DNA of 64,000 nucleotides from Oscillatoria sp. HE19RPO. GTDB taxonomy: Bacteria > Cyanobacteriota > Cyanobacteriia > Cyanobacteriales > Laspinemataceae. Where the stretch lies: assembly GCF_024220515.1 (NCBI RefSeq), contig NZ_JAMXOT010000010.1:28584-92583 (forward strand). Direction: 5' to 3'. Position 1 is the first letter of the stretch. The number at the start of each line of letters is the position of its first letter. A model generated the notes under the pieces. The model was not told the DNA's origin, did no database searches, and saw nothing but the letters and a program-made list of their open reading frames with translations. Of the stretch, positions 53,798 to 63,836 are shown piece by piece. A program made the translations under genes and the position numbers.

Positions 53798-55180
53798 TTA
53801 GGCTGGATATTCTGACATCCATTCCTTAAATTTAGGGGCTTCGGCCAAAGCAGGATTAATCCAATACCAGCGTCCATCGCGATCGCGATACTCAAACAGA
53901 AACATACTTCTCAACAACAGTTGATAATCCTCATCCCCTTGGACGTGCTTCTGTTCCAACGCTTGAAATAACAACTCCCACTCCTCATCGGTAATTGCCG
54001 CAATCAAATCATCCCGATATTCTTTAATCACATTTTCCAGACATTGACGGGAAAACGGCGGGTCTTGCAATTGCAGACAGCTATAAAGCAGTCCCAGTAA
54101 ATTCCGCACATGACCCCCACTCACGCTGCACAAGCGATTTAAGGTTTCCGAACAATCAAACACCGAGGCAATCATCTCTTCTCGTTGGGAAGCCGGAATG
54201 TGGGGAAATGCCCGGGCGAGGACCATATTTCTGAGTAACTTCATCCCCTCTTCATAGACACTCCCATCCCGTTCCCGTACCGGAACCATTGGTAAAACCT
54301 TCGGTTTCACCCCAAACCGAGAACTCAATCGGCCCAAGTCATTGGAAAAAATTAAAGACAAGGGAATGGTATAAACTACATGACAATTCAGCTTCCGCAA
54401 TTGCTCACCGCGATCGACAAATAAATATTCCGGTTGTGTGCGTCCCGAAGGTTTTCTGACACTATCCACCCGGTCTAAATTATCGACGATCGCCACCAAT
54501 CCTTTTTTACCCCGCTGATTGAGAATCTCCGTTGCAGGATGAAGCAATTCACTATTAATTGCTTCCAAAATATTATTGGTCCGGGGTTCTAAATATTGTC
54601 GCAACTGTTGCCGTAATCGGGGGCTATGTCGAGCTTTTGCCGTAATTGAACCAATCCCCCCAGGCAAGGAAAAGCCCACTTCTCCCTCACTGCTGGCACT
54701 AAACGTTCCAATCCCGGGAAGGGAGGCCTCCCCACTCAGTTCTATGGGAGTTTGCAACAGATCCGCTGCCCCCTTGAGTAAATCCCGGAACCCCCGTTTA
54801 GGTTCAACGCAAAGGTTAATCGTCTCTAAACTTTCTGAAACTTGACGGGCAATGCTCAAGAGAATTTCCGTGATATCTACGTCAGCCATATCCAAATCAT
54901 GAGAAGACTCGAAATAGACCACATGATATCCTTCCGCTTCTAAGTCTTTTTTCAACCGGAATAATTCAGTTGATTTTCCACAGCCAATATGTCCAGTAAA
55001 GAGCTGGCAGGTGGGTTCATCTCCGGAGAGCAAACTAATCGTTCTCCCCAGTTCTCGGATAATATTACCTCCGCGAACTGAAGAAAAATCAATATAGTAT
55101 TCTCGATCCTCATCATTCGCCATATCCAAGACTTTACTGGGATTACAAGCTTTATAAAATCTCGGTAAATCTAATTTCAT
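53798..55180 (-). CDS. P-loop ATPase (AAA/KAP-like), regulatory type
   Basis: 460 residues. Walker A is LFTGHIGCGKSTELFRL (K69); Walker B-like KKGLVAIVDNLDRVD lies near residues 228-242 and is followed by a sensor-type segment LNCHVVYTIPLSLIF. The C-terminal half (SVSGGHVRNLLGLLYSCLQL) resembles AAA/ORC-like lid regions. N-terminal MKLDLPRFYKACNPSKVLDM, DREYYIDFSSVRGGNII is a conserved lead seen in this type of cyanobacterial ATPase. It lies upstream of the STAND-WD40 gene on the same strand across 1.1 kb, so co-regulation is possible but not shown. No catalytic effector domain is visible. Confidence 0.8.
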   Translation of the reverse strand: MKLDLPRFYKACNPSKVLDMANDEDREYYIDFSSVRGGNIIRELGRTISLLSGDEPTCQLFTGHIGCGKSTELFRLKKDLEAEGYHVVYFESSHDLDMADVDITEILLSIARQVSESLETINLCVEPKRGFRDLLKGAADLLQTPIELSGEASLPGIGTFSASSEGEVGFSLPGGIGSITAKARHSPRLRQQLRQYLEPRTNNILEAINSELLHPATEILNQRGKKGLVAIVDNLDRVDSVRKPSGRTQPEYLFVDRGEQLRKLNCHVVYTIPLSLIFSNDLGRLSSRFGVKPKVLPMVPVRERDGSVYEEGMKLLRNMVLARAFPHIPASQREEMIASVFDCSETLNRLCSVSGGHVRNLLGLLYSCLQLQDPPFSRQCLENVIKEYRDDLIAAITDEEWELLFQALEQKHVQGDEDYQLLLRSMFLFEYRDRDGRWYWINPALAEAPKFKEWMSEYPA

Positions 55181-56128
55181 GTTAATTAACTCTCCCCAAT
55201 AGCTGAGTCCTTCTCCAGATATTTCTCTGGTATAGGTTGTCCTTCCGTAACAATTTGCATGACTTAAGGTTACTTATGATGATTAACCGAGGATTGCCAG
55301 AGTGATCTTTACTTACCATCCACCGACTCAGGATCAAAAGGATGGGTGATTGCCGATGAATAATTGAGCGATCAAGACACCCACCTGTAGAATGTTTGCC
55401 GGATTGCAACCTGTTGGTTTAGAGGCGATCGATCTTAGATAACAGGGCGATCGCCTGCAAAGGTTGAGAAGTTAGGAGTCTATCACACCCCGATAAGGGT
55501 CCCAATTTGAGGACGCCGCAAGTGGCATTCCAGAAAATCTCCCTTATAACAAAGAACTTACGCTGTCGAGCCCGATGTAACCTGATAGGTGGGGGCAGTC
55601 TATGAATTGTCCCGACTCTGTACCCCACTCTGTAATGACTGACCCATGAACCCTAACTCTGTAGAGGCGACTCGCTTTCGCGCCTCTACATTTAGGGTCG
55701 CCTTGGAAAATATGCGGAAGTCCTGTCTGTCATAGAAGTGATGGGTTACTCCGGCGACTCCTATAGCCTAGAAAGAAGCGCGGGACTCAAGTTTCCGATT
55801 TGGAATCCGAATAGAATCCCAGCAGAGGAGGGAAGCGGAGGATGTTACAGAGGCAAGCCTTGCATAGCCTCGATTCAAAAGCCGAACCGGGAGGTTAAAA
55901 TAAGTGAATAAACACAGGGTCAAGCGTCGTTATCCAGACCGAAACCTGCTAATTTTAGAGTCTTAGGGAGAACTAGGAAGTCTGGATTTGATCACCAACT
56001 TAATTTTCCAGTGGGTTCACTGCATGGGAATCAAGAAGGTTTTCAGTGCAAGAAATACAGGTTATTTCTTGACAAGAGGTAAAGTTTGGGTGTATCTAGT
56101 TGTGTCCCAGTTAGCTTAAACGGTTAGG
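55181..56128. other. Intergenic region upstream of ftsQ
   Basis: About 950 bp. Near 55662-55690 there is a GTAGAGGCGACTCGC palindrome related to the one at 30111. The murB/murC genes that often precede ftsQ are absent. The ftsQ promoter should lie in the last 200 bp but is not evident. Confidence 0.5.
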
Positions 56129-57013
56129 ATGGATACCATCGGAACGGTCTCGCAGTCCGAGTTAGCGCGTCGCCGTCGTCAACTTAGGCGATCGCGGCGT
56201 CAGAAAGTGTTCCAAGCCTCTTGGCAACTGTTAGCGGTCAGTTCCCTGGCCGGATTTTTATTATGGACAACCACCTCACCGGCTTTAGTGATTGACAACC
56301 CGGAACAAGTCGAAATCGACGGAAATGAATTTCTCTCCGATCGGGCGATTCGCTCCCTGTTGCCGCTTTCGTATCCCCAATCCATGCTGCAAGTTCGACC
56401 GCAAGAACTCGCCCGAGAATTGGAATCCCAAGGTCCGATCGCCAAAGCAACCGTTTCCCGAGAACTTTTTCCCCGGGGACTCAAGGTGACGGTCCAGGAA
56501 CGCTATCCGGTGGCAATTGCCAGTACGGTTGATATCGCGCCAGGGGTCCCCACCGAGACTCCCCCCGGACTCAGCCCCAATCCGGCAGCAGAGTCCCCCG
56601 GGATGCCATCAGTGGGGTTGCTTGATGAACGGGGAATGTGGATGCCCTTGGAAAGCTACACCGCCCTAGACCCCACCGCTCAACTGCCCCAACTCCGGGT
56701 AATCGGCCCCCTGGAGCAATACCGTTTTGCTTGGGAGTCTGTCTATCAATCCATTCGTCGCAGTCCCATCAAAATTTATGAAATCAACTGGCAGGACCCG
56801 GCGAATTTGATTTTAAAAACCGAACTGGGAGTCGTTCATTGTGGCCCTTACAGCCCTCGGTTTGAGGAACAAATGTCCCGGTTGGGACAGATGGGGGATT
56901 TACCCAACCAAATTGATTTAGCCCAAATTGCTTATATAGACCTGACCAATCCCGATCGCCCCTCCCTTCAACGCATAGGTGTAACTGCCCCGCCAACGGT
57001 CCCAACCCCTTAA
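56129..57013 (+). CDS. ftsQ: Cell division protein FtsQ (POTRA domain)
   Basis: 294 residues. A basic cytoplasmic start (SELARRRRQLRRSRRQK) precedes one membrane helix (about 33-50, LLAVSSLAGFLLWTTT). A POTRA domain follows (about 55-125: QVEIDGNEFLSDRAIRSLLP, IAKATVSRELFPRGLKVTVQ), then a proline-rich insert (about 133-152) and the FtsQ/DivIB beta domain to the end (GMWMPLESYTAL; IDLAQIAYIDLTNPDRPSLQ). It links the early Z ring to the septal wall machinery in the inner membrane. It lies 200 bp upstream of ftsZ on the same strand, the usual cyanobacterial pairing. Confidence 0.93.
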   Translation: MDTIGTVSQSELARRRRQLRRSRRQKVFQASWQLLAVSSLAGFLLWTTTSPALVIDNPEQVEIDGNEFLSDRAIRSLLPLSYPQSMLQVRPQELARELESQGPIAKATVSRELFPRGLKVTVQERYPVAIASTVDIAPGVPTETPPGLSPNPAAESPGMPSVGLLDERGMWMPLESYTALDPTAQLPQLRVIGPLEQYRFAWESVYQSIRRSPIKIYEINWQDPANLILKTELGVVHCGPYSPRFEEQMSRLGQMGDLPNQIDLAQIAYIDLTNPDRPSLQRIGVTAPPTVPTP

Positions 57014-57212
57014 CTTCATTAGAAAAACCCCAACTCAAAACCATGACAAATCAGGGCAAAAGTTTGGGTTGGAGAGGGGGTCAGTATGATTACCCTTGAC
57101 AGATTGGCAAAACTAATCAGTGTTAAAGTTGGTAATCTTGGGCAACATAGCCTATAGTTGACTTTGATCTGCCCTTATTTCAGAAGTTGTATCTCTACCG
57201 TTCCCAATACTA

Positions 57213-58490
57213 ATGACACTTAATAGTAAACTAGGGGTTGGAAATGAAAGCCCTCATTCTGAAGAACCGACAGGTTTTCCCGTGGCAGTGGACAACTCCA
57301 ATCCTTTTAACAACACAGGGTTAATATTGGGTCAAAATCGCGATAACCGGCTCCCCGGGGAAGAAACCAGGAGTAACGATATTGTGCCGAGTAGCATAGC
57401 CAAAATTAAAGTCATTGGCGTAGGCGGCGGTGGATGCAATGCTGTCAACCGCATGATTGCAAGTGAAGTCTCGGGAGTAGAATTTTGGGCGGTGAATACC
57501 GATGCCCAAGCTCTAGTCCAATCCACCGCAACCAAACGCCTACAAGTCGGACAAAAACTAACCAGAGGTCTCGGCGCAGGTGGCAATCCCGCCATCGGGC
57601 AAAAAGCGGCGGAGGAGTCTCGCGATGAGATTGCTCATGCCTTAGAACATTCTGACCTTGTTTTCATTACCGCAGGCATGGGAGGTGGGACCGGCACCGG
57701 GGCCGCCCCAATCGTTGCCGAAGCAGCCAAAGAAGTCGGGGCGCTGACTGTGGGGGTCGTCACCCGTCCGTTTATGTTCGAGGGCCGTCGGCGCACGAAC
57801 CAAGCGGAAGAAGGGATTGCCGCCCTCCAAAGTCGGGTCGATACCCTAATTGTCATCCCCAACGATAAATTGCTCTCGGTTATTTCCGAACAAACCCCAG
57901 TCCAAGAAGCCTTTCGAGTCGCTGATGATATCCTGCGCCAAGGGGTTCAGGGGATTTCAGATATTATTACGATTCCCGGACTGGTGAATGTGGACTTTGC
58001 CGACGTGCGCGCAGTAATGGCTGATGCGGGGTCGGCGTTAATGGGAATTGGTGTCGGTTCGGGCAAATCCCGGGCCCGAGAAGCGGCCCTCAGTGCCATT
58101 TCTTCTCCTTTACTCGAATCCTCGATTGAAGGGGCCAAGGGCGTTGTCTTGAATATTACCGGCGGCACCGATTTGACCTTGCATGAGGTGAATGCCGCAG
58201 CAGAAACGGTGTACGAAGTGGTTGATCCCAATGCCAATATTATTTTTGGTGCGGTGATTGACGAACGCCTCCAAGGGGAAATTCGGATTACCGTGATTGC
58301 AACGGGCTTTTCCTCAGAACCCCCCCAACCGGGAACTCAGGTTGCCAGGGTCGCACCGCAACCGCAACGGTTCATTCCCAAACCCCAGGCAGCGCCACCG
58401 CCACCGCCACCGCCTTCAGACCCTTCCCGAGGTAAACCCCCAGGACTGGATATTCCCGATTTCCTGCAAAAGCGTCGCCCTCCGCGATAA
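57213..58490 (+). CDS. ftsZ: Cell division GTPase FtsZ
   Basis: 425 residues. It polymerises into the Z ring. After a variable N-terminal extension of about 60 residues come [20 protein letters not shown], the GTP-binding loop [20 protein letters not shown], the T7 loop region [20 protein letters not shown], and the linker of P and Q ([20 protein letters not shown]). The conserved C-terminal peptide is [12 protein letters not shown], which recruits anchors such as SepF/ZipN. The start at 57213 lacks a good Shine-Dalgarno sequence, as do many cyanobacterial genes, but later ATGs would cut into the extension only. Confidence 0.97.
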   Translation: MTLNSKLGVGNESPHSEEPTGFPVAVDNSNPFNNTGLILGQNRDNRLPGEETRSNDIVPSSIAKIKVIGVGGGGCNAVNRMIASEVSGVEFWAVNTDAQALVQSTATKRLQVGQKLTRGLGAGGNPAIGQKAAEESRDEIAHALEHSDLVFITAGMGGGTGTGAAPIVAEAAKEVGALTVGVVTRPFMFEGRRRTNQAEEGIAALQSRVDTLIVIPNDKLLSVISEQTPVQEAFRVADDILRQGVQGISDIITIPGLVNVDFADVRAVMADAGSALMGIGVGSGKSRAREAALSAISSPLLESSIEGAKGVVLNITGGTDLTLHEVNAAAETVYEVVDPNANIIFGAVIDERLQGEIRITVIATGFSSEPPQPGTQVARVAPQPQRFIPKPQAAPPPPPPPSDPSRGKPPGLDIPDFLQKRRPPR

Positions 58491-58520
58491 ACAGTTAGGA
58501 CAAATCAGTTGGGATTAATC

Positions 58521-58562
58521 ACTGCTGACCCTGCTTCCTGGGTGAGCAGTTGATTCTTTTTG
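58521..58562 (+). terminator. Terminator downstream of ftsZ
   Basis: ACTGCTGACCC pairs with GGGTGAGCAGT with one mismatch around an 8-nt loop, then TTGATTC and a run of T. It lies 30 bases after the ftsZ stop and before thiD. Confidence 0.65.
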
Positions 58563-58598
58563 GCAATGTTAATGGTAAAAGGCTGAAAGATTTCTGAT

Positions 58599-59432
58599 AT
58601 GCAAGCAATTTCCCCGTTGCCGGTGGTACCCGTCGCCTTGACGATCGCCGGTTCTGATAGTGGTGGAGGCGCCGGGATTCAAGCGGATTTGAAAACCTTT
58701 GCGTTTCATGGGGTTCATGGCACCAGCGCCCTCACCTGCGTCACGGCTCAAAGTACGATGGGGGTAACTCGGGTGGATGGGTTGCCGGTGGAGGCGATCG
58801 CTGCTCAAATTGATGCGGTGGTTCAGGATATGAGGGTACAGGCGGTCAAAACTGGAATGCTGCTCAATCGAGAGATTATTGCAGCAGTGGTGGAACGGGT
58901 GAAATCGCTAGAGTTCAAGAATTTAGTCGTGGATCCGGTGATGGTGTCTCGGACTGGCGCCCAACTGATTGATGATGAAGCGGTGACATTGCTGCGGGAT
59001 GTGTTGGTGCCGTTAGGGGCGATCGTCACCCCCAATCGCTACGAGGCCCAAATTCTCAGCGGATTACAAATTAATACCTTGGATGATATGCGCGCTGCTG
59101 CTCAGAGAATCCATAAATGTGGAGTTTCTGGCGTCTTGGTCAAAGGAGGCGGCATGGCGGGAGAATTGCGCGGGGTAGATGTCTGGTTTGATGGGGACTG
59201 CCTAGAAACCTTGAGAACGGTAACGGTAGAAACTCGCAATACGCATGGCACCGGATGTACGTTGTCAGCGGCGATCGCTGCCAATTTAGCATTAGGTCAA
59301 GATTCTCTGACATCGGTCAAAAATGCCAAAAACTATGTCACCGAAGCCTTACAATTTGCCTTAGAGATTGGCCAAGGTCCTGGTCCCGTCGGTCACTTTT
59401 TCCCCTTATTTAAAGCAGGTGGATTAAGTTAG
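58599..59432 (+). CDS. thiD: Hydroxymethylpyrimidine/phosphomethylpyrimidine kinase
   Basis: 277 residues. It phosphorylates HMP and then HMP-phosphate for thiamine synthesis. Ribokinase-type fold with ALTIAGSDSGGGAGIQADLK (substrate site), FHGVHGTSALTCVTAQSTMG, DPVMVSRTGAQLI and the nucleotide-binding and catalytic GTGCTLSAAIAANLALG with the anion-hole GTGC. It is separated from ftsZ by a terminator; no TPP riboswitch sequence is visible in the 108-bp gap. Confidence 0.96.
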   Translation: MQAISPLPVVPVALTIAGSDSGGGAGIQADLKTFAFHGVHGTSALTCVTAQSTMGVTRVDGLPVEAIAAQIDAVVQDMRVQAVKTGMLLNREIIAAVVERVKSLEFKNLVVDPVMVSRTGAQLIDDEAVTLLRDVLVPLGAIVTPNRYEAQILSGLQINTLDDMRAAAQRIHKCGVSGVLVKGGGMAGELRGVDVWFDGDCLETLRTVTVETRNTHGTGCTLSAAIAANLALGQDSLTSVKNAKNYVTEALQFALEIGQGPGPVGHFFPLFKAGGLS

Positions 59433-59468
59433 GGGGAGATAAGTTAGGCGGGGAAAAGATAGATTAGG

Positions 59469-61172
59469 TTAGGCAAAATCCGCACGCCAAACCTGAACCG
59501 CCAGACGCCCTAGATGCTGTTGGCGATTGGCGATCGCATCCGGCGTCCATTCTTCCGCCTGAATTTCCTGAGTTAAGCGATACTGACTATCCTGATATTT
59601 TTCTTGCTTTTTGACATAAAGTTGATTGCCAATTTCCCGATTCAACCCCGATTCCAGAAGCGTCATATTTCCCAGGCGATACACCATCTCATCCCCTTGC
59701 TTTTCTGTAAAATTCCGTTGCCATGAATCATCGGGATTTTCGGGGAGAATATGTTCTATAGAAAAACTATCTTCCATGATTTCTACTCCCGATGCCTCAG
59801 TTTCCAACTTCCACAGAATATAACGAACTAATCGGCGTTTCTGTCCTTTGGTAGACATTTCTAGTAAAGAAAAATCCTGACGAAATTTTTCGTCCGATAC
59901 ATAAATCGACCCTAATCGTTCAAATACACCCCGGGGATGTTTGATAGCTTTGTTTTGAATATCTATAGCAATTTGATTATAAATGGTCTCCAATTCATTG
60001 GGATTCAAAGAACTGACAATGCTATAACGAAATGAGACAACGGCAATCAATTTTAACAAGCGGGTAAAGTCATCAGGAGAGAACTTGTCATAAGCGGCAA
60101 ATAGAGTCGGATAAACTTGCTTGACTCGAAACAAGCTCAATTCTCGAATATATCTCTGATTTTGGGGACTCTCTCGCCAAAACTCATCATGGGGATTCCC
60201 CAATGCCACAAACAGACTACTATAATTTTCGAGTTCATCCAGTAAATCAAACGCTTGTTGCGATGTTTTGACCGAATTCCTGACTTGTTTAAAAAGGCGA
60301 TCGCGACGGATTCTCGTATAGGTGAGACTGAGATAATACCGCAGAAATTCAGGAAACCTTTCGAGTTGAACCGTGGTAATAATTCTTTTCCATTGCCGTT
60401 GAGCTTCCCGTAAATCATCCGGTCCTTGAAACAGAGAAAATAGATAATTTTTTAATAAATCCGTGGCACTTAGTTCCAGTCCCCGCGCATTCAAAGTCTC
60501 AAATACCGTATAAGCATTCAGTTCATCTTCCACATTAATTTGAATGAACAATAAGCGTTGCGCCACCGTATCCGTCAGAAAAGTTGCTACCTGTTCTCCA
60601 CTGCTCACCACTTCGGGGATATCTTCACTAATTTGTTTAGAAAAATAAGCAAAGGCATTCCATAAGAGTTGGTTAGAGTGAGGTAAAGAACGCAGATTCC
60701 GGGGTTGTCTTAAATTAATCAGATTGCTCTGATAAAATTCATCGTTGTTTTCATTTAAGATTAACTTACTGGAATAGCGAAGAGAGCGCGGGTCTTTATC
60801 CGCTAAATAGGTCCGCTTTAAAAGCTCCTGGCGCTCTTTATTCTGTTCTGCTTCTTGTCCCAAATCCACGAGTTGAGTGAGTTTATCAATGAGTGCAATT
60901 GCCAAAATGCTCAGGGTAGCAAACCGCTGTTGACCATCAATAATCGTCCACTCTTTGTCAGAATTGGCCGAATTGTGCAGAACAATCGCCCCCATATAAT
61001 GACTAGATTCCGGGTCCTGGTGAAGCATCAAAATGTCCTGCCAGAGGTCTTCCCAATTTTCCTCTCGCCAGGAATAATCACGTTGAAACAGGGGGACTCG
61101 ATAAATTTTACCATTGCCAATTAAATCCCGAAAATTGGTGGTTTTTGTATCGAGTAAATTAATTCTCGCCAT
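59469..61172 (-). CDS. DUF262-DUF1524 protein, GmrSD-like
   Basis: 567 residues. The DUF262 (GmrS/ParB-like) domain covers about 10-230: VPLFQRDYSWREENWEDLWQ and WTIIDGQQRFATLSILAIAL, the latter holding the nucleotide-hydrolysing D-G-Q-Q-R. The DUF1524 (GmrD, HNH nuclease-like) region lies near 485-555: SFSIEHILPENPDDSW and YRLGNMTLLESGLNREIGNQ, with the H-x-x-P and N residues of the His-Me finger. In GmrSD these domains form a type IV system that cuts glucosylated hydroxymethylcytosine DNA; fused relatives restrict modified phage DNA. The target here is unknown. It has no methylase partner, as expected for type IV. Confidence 0.9.
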   Translation of the reverse strand: MARINLLDTKTTNFRDLIGNGKIYRVPLFQRDYSWREENWEDLWQDILMLHQDPESSHYMGAIVLHNSANSDKEWTIIDGQQRFATLSILAIALIDKLTQLVDLGQEAEQNKERQELLKRTYLADKDPRSLRYSSKLILNENNDEFYQSNLINLRQPRNLRSLPHSNQLLWNAFAYFSKQISEDIPEVVSSGEQVATFLTDTVAQRLLFIQINVEDELNAYTVFETLNARGLELSATDLLKNYLFSLFQGPDDLREAQRQWKRIITTVQLERFPEFLRYYLSLTYTRIRRDRLFKQVRNSVKTSQQAFDLLDELENYSSLFVALGNPHDEFWRESPQNQRYIRELSLFRVKQVYPTLFAAYDKFSPDDFTRLLKLIAVVSFRYSIVSSLNPNELETIYNQIAIDIQNKAIKHPRGVFERLGSIYVSDEKFRQDFSLLEMSTKGQKRRLVRYILWKLETEASGVEIMEDSFSIEHILPENPDDSWQRNFTEKQGDEMVYRLGNMTLLESGLNREIGNQLYVKKQEKYQDSQYRLTQEIQAEEWTPDAIANRQQHLGRLAVQVWRADFA

Positions 61173-61211
61173 AAAATTTAGAGAAATTATAAACGGGTCG
61201 AGGTTCCGTCG

Positions 61212-61268
61212 GGTGCGTCAGATACTCAAGGGAAAGATACCTATCTCAAGTTAACATTCTGACGCACC
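61212..61268. repeat. GGTGCGTCAGA inverted repeat
   Basis: GGTGCGTCAGA (61212-61222) and TCTGACGCACC (61258-61268) are perfect 11-bp inverted repeats around 35 bp. They lie between the DUF262 start and the VIT/VWA stop. They look like the ends of a small MITE; no T tract supports a terminator. Confidence 0.6.
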
Positions 61269-61304
61269 TGACGTCATTTTAGGATAACCAATCCTGATTC
61301 AGAA

Positions 61305-63743
61305 TTAAGGTTGAACTTGCAATTTAATCCGGAGGGTTCCGGAGAGAGATTGGGGGGGTTGCCAACGTTGTAAGGTTTGACGAATCAGGTCGATCGCCCC
61401 TTGATCCGTTAACGTAGAAGCGCGATCGTCTAACATCACGCGCACCACTCGACCCTGACGAACTACAATTTCCCACACCACTTCCCCACTCACTCCTGGG
61501 GAGAGGGACACAAATTGGAATAATTCTTCTAAATCTGCTGTCGCCTCCGCATCTAAATCCTCCGCATCCATGACTTGAATGCGATCGCTCCCTTGGGGGG
61601 ATGGATTGATTTCGTCCATTGTTGAAGATTCATACAGGGGTTGGGGACTACCGGGACCGGGACGAGCACCCCCAGACAACCGAACAGGTGCCGCAGCAGG
61701 TGACGGAGGTGGATATGCGCCGCTAGTGCGACCCCGAGGTGCCATTACCGCATCTGCTTCGCTTTCTTCCCCAAAAATCCCTTCGTAACTGACTCCCTCG
61801 GGTAATTCGACGGGCACTTGCACTCGGCGGGTGGTGCCATCGGGATCGACTCGGACTTCTTCGCTGACGGCGACAAAGGCAGTGTAAGCAGACAGCAATC
61901 GATAGGCGAGGGCGGTATTGGTAACTTCTGTTACCCCGGATGTGGTTTCTCCGCCATACATTTGACTCATTAAATCTTTAATCCGATGGCGACCCCATAG
62001 TTGCGCGATCGCCGGGTTACCTTCTTCCTCAAATGCCATGCGAAAGAGTTCTTCATAGCGATCGCCATTGGCAGTCATTCCCTTCACTCGTAACTGTCCC
62101 CGGGCGCGATCGCCTTTTCGTCCAAACAAAACTAAGGGTTGTTCCGCAAACAAATCTGGCGGTAAACCGGGATAAACTTCTGCCGGTTCCCCTCCCCCTT
62201 CCCAACTCACCTCAATATTCGTTAAAACGGGATTATTAATCTGTCGGAAAAACCGTTCTGCCACCTCTTCTGTGGGTTCATCCTGACGAATTACTTGGGA
62301 GGTTCCGCGTCCCACTTCTGCAAGGCGATCGAGGACAAATCGATTCACCGAACTCCCCACTCCAAAACTATATAAACGGTTGCCCGCTTGTAACTTTTGT
62401 TGAACCTCGGCAATGATTTCCATGTCATTGCCAATATATCCATCGGTTAACAACACAATACTTCGCAACCGCCCATTTTCTGCCGGTGGATAATTTAAGA
62501 CGGTTTGAATGCCATTTAATAACTCAGTTCCCCCATTGGCGTCCAATTGATTGATATAATCGATCGCCATGTTGCGATTAGCAGGCGTATTGGCTAAGGG
62601 GCGAGGAGAGAGTGCCGTTGCGGTATTGGCAAAGTCAATAATCGTAAAGGTATCATTGGGATTTAGGCCATTGATAAAGCGGCGCATCAATTCCTGGGAT
62701 TTCACGATGGGGTCACCGGATTGAGACCCGCTGGTATCCATTAAAAAGATGACATCTTTGGGGACGATTTCATTGCGGTTGTAATCTAAGGCGGGAATGA
62801 GGTAAATGGCAAAATGTCCCCCGCGATCGTCGGATTGGGTGAGGACTGTTGCTTTGGTGCGATCGCCTGAAACCTGATAGCGCAGAATTAAATCTTTGTT
62901 CGGGATAGAATCGGCTTTTGCTAAGTCAATCCGGACCATCTCTTCCGATTGAGAGGTGACAATTTGATGGGACGGGGATTGGATATTGGAAATGGGAACT
63001 CCGGCATTAATCTCCACCGCCACACTAATATCATGACCGGACCTTGTGCCAGGACGAAGGACCGGAGGGGTAATCCGTGAGGCATCAGGAACTTGGTTAG
63101 TATTCGGGGTTTCTGGGGTAGTTGGGGTTCCTGGAATATAACGCGGACCGACTACCATTGGGAAGACAAATTCATAGTTTCCCCCTTCAAAGGGGAGACT
63201 GTCACTGTAGCGAATGGTGACTTCAATTTGTTCACCGGGTTTGATATTCGCCAGGGATTGAGTGAAGATATTAGGACGTTCTTGTTCTAATAATGCTGCG
63301 GTGCGTCCTTGTTCTCTTGCTTCGTCATAAATGCGTTGGGCTTCTTCCCGTTGTTTGATATCGCCTTTAATGATGCGATCGCCGATTTTGATTTCCATAT
63401 CATAAACCGCCGCCTCATCAGGAAGGGGGAAGACATAAATGGCTTCTAATGGTTCATTAAATGGGTTTTGAAACCGTTGAGTTACGGCAACTTGGGAGAC
63501 ATTGCCATCAATTCGGGCTTTGACATCGGTATGGGTGAGGGTAAAGGCTTGTTTTTCTCCGTCCGGGGATAAAACATATAAGCCCCCCGCATCTTGGGAT
63601 TCCGAGGGAGTTGGGGTTTGATTGCCTTGAGAGAGGATGGGATGGGCGGGCGATCGCGAATGTTGGGCTAAGGTTAAATTTGCGACTGTTCCCACTGCTG
63701 TAACCAGGACTAAACAGGCTGGAACAATATAGAGTAATTTCAT
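61305..63743 (-). CDS. VIT and von Willebrand A domain protein, exported
   Basis: 812 residues. The signal peptide (about 1-27, YIVPACLVLVTAVGTVANLT) is followed by a VIT domain (about 60-190: VKARIDGNVSQVAVTQRFQN, FVFPLP-DEAAVYDMEIKIG region) and a VWA domain (about 335-510) with an intact MIDAS start DVIFLMDTSGSQSGD, then TELLNGIQTVLNYPP and SIVLLTDGYIGND. The C-terminal 200 residues hold a proline/glycine-rich stretch (APRGRTSGAYPPPSPAAAPV) and a small domain GEVVWEIVVRQGRVVRVMLD, reminiscent of TonB-like or AgmX/PglI C-terminal domains. VIT-VWA proteins are secreted, bind divalent metal and mediate adhesion or complex assembly; the role here is unknown. Confidence 0.92.
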   Translation of the reverse strand: MKLLYIVPACLVLVTAVGTVANLTLAQHSRSPAHPILSQGNQTPTPSESQDAGGLYVLSPDGEKQAFTLTHTDVKARIDGNVSQVAVTQRFQNPFNEPLEAIYVFPLPDEAAVYDMEIKIGDRIIKGDIKQREEAQRIYDEAREQGRTAALLEQERPNIFTQSLANIKPGEQIEVTIRYSDSLPFEGGNYEFVFPMVVGPRYIPGTPTTPETPNTNQVPDASRITPPVLRPGTRSGHDISVAVEINAGVPISNIQSPSHQIVTSQSEEMVRIDLAKADSIPNKDLILRYQVSGDRTKATVLTQSDDRGGHFAIYLIPALDYNRNEIVPKDVIFLMDTSGSQSGDPIVKSQELMRRFINGLNPNDTFTIIDFANTATALSPRPLANTPANRNMAIDYINQLDANGGTELLNGIQTVLNYPPAENGRLRSIVLLTDGYIGNDMEIIAEVQQKLQAGNRLYSFGVGSSVNRFVLDRLAEVGRGTSQVIRQDEPTEEVAERFFRQINNPVLTNIEVSWEGGGEPAEVYPGLPPDLFAEQPLVLFGRKGDRARGQLRVKGMTANGDRYEELFRMAFEEEGNPAIAQLWGRHRIKDLMSQMYGGETTSGVTEVTNTALAYRLLSAYTAFVAVSEEVRVDPDGTTRRVQVPVELPEGVSYEGIFGEESEADAVMAPRGRTSGAYPPPSPAAAPVRLSGGARPGPGSPQPLYESSTMDEINPSPQGSDRIQVMDAEDLDAEATADLEELFQFVSLSPGVSGEVVWEIVVRQGRVVRVMLDDRASTLTDQGAIDLIRQTLQRWQPPQSLSGTLRIKLQVQP

Positions 63744-63836
63744 AGGAACCTCATTTTGATGATGAATTCTAGGATGGCACAGACTTGGGGAAATGAGCAG
63801 GGGGTTTCACTTTTTGTAACACATCTCGTTGGGTTG

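Noticed and set aside
57096..57124. TTGACA upstream of ftsZ as a sigma-70 promoter
   Set aside because: No acceptable -10 box at 16-18 bp spacing.
58491..58598. Possible TPP riboswitch before thiD
   Set aside because: The gap contains only the ftsZ terminator and a short leader; no TPP-aptamer conserved blocks are visible.
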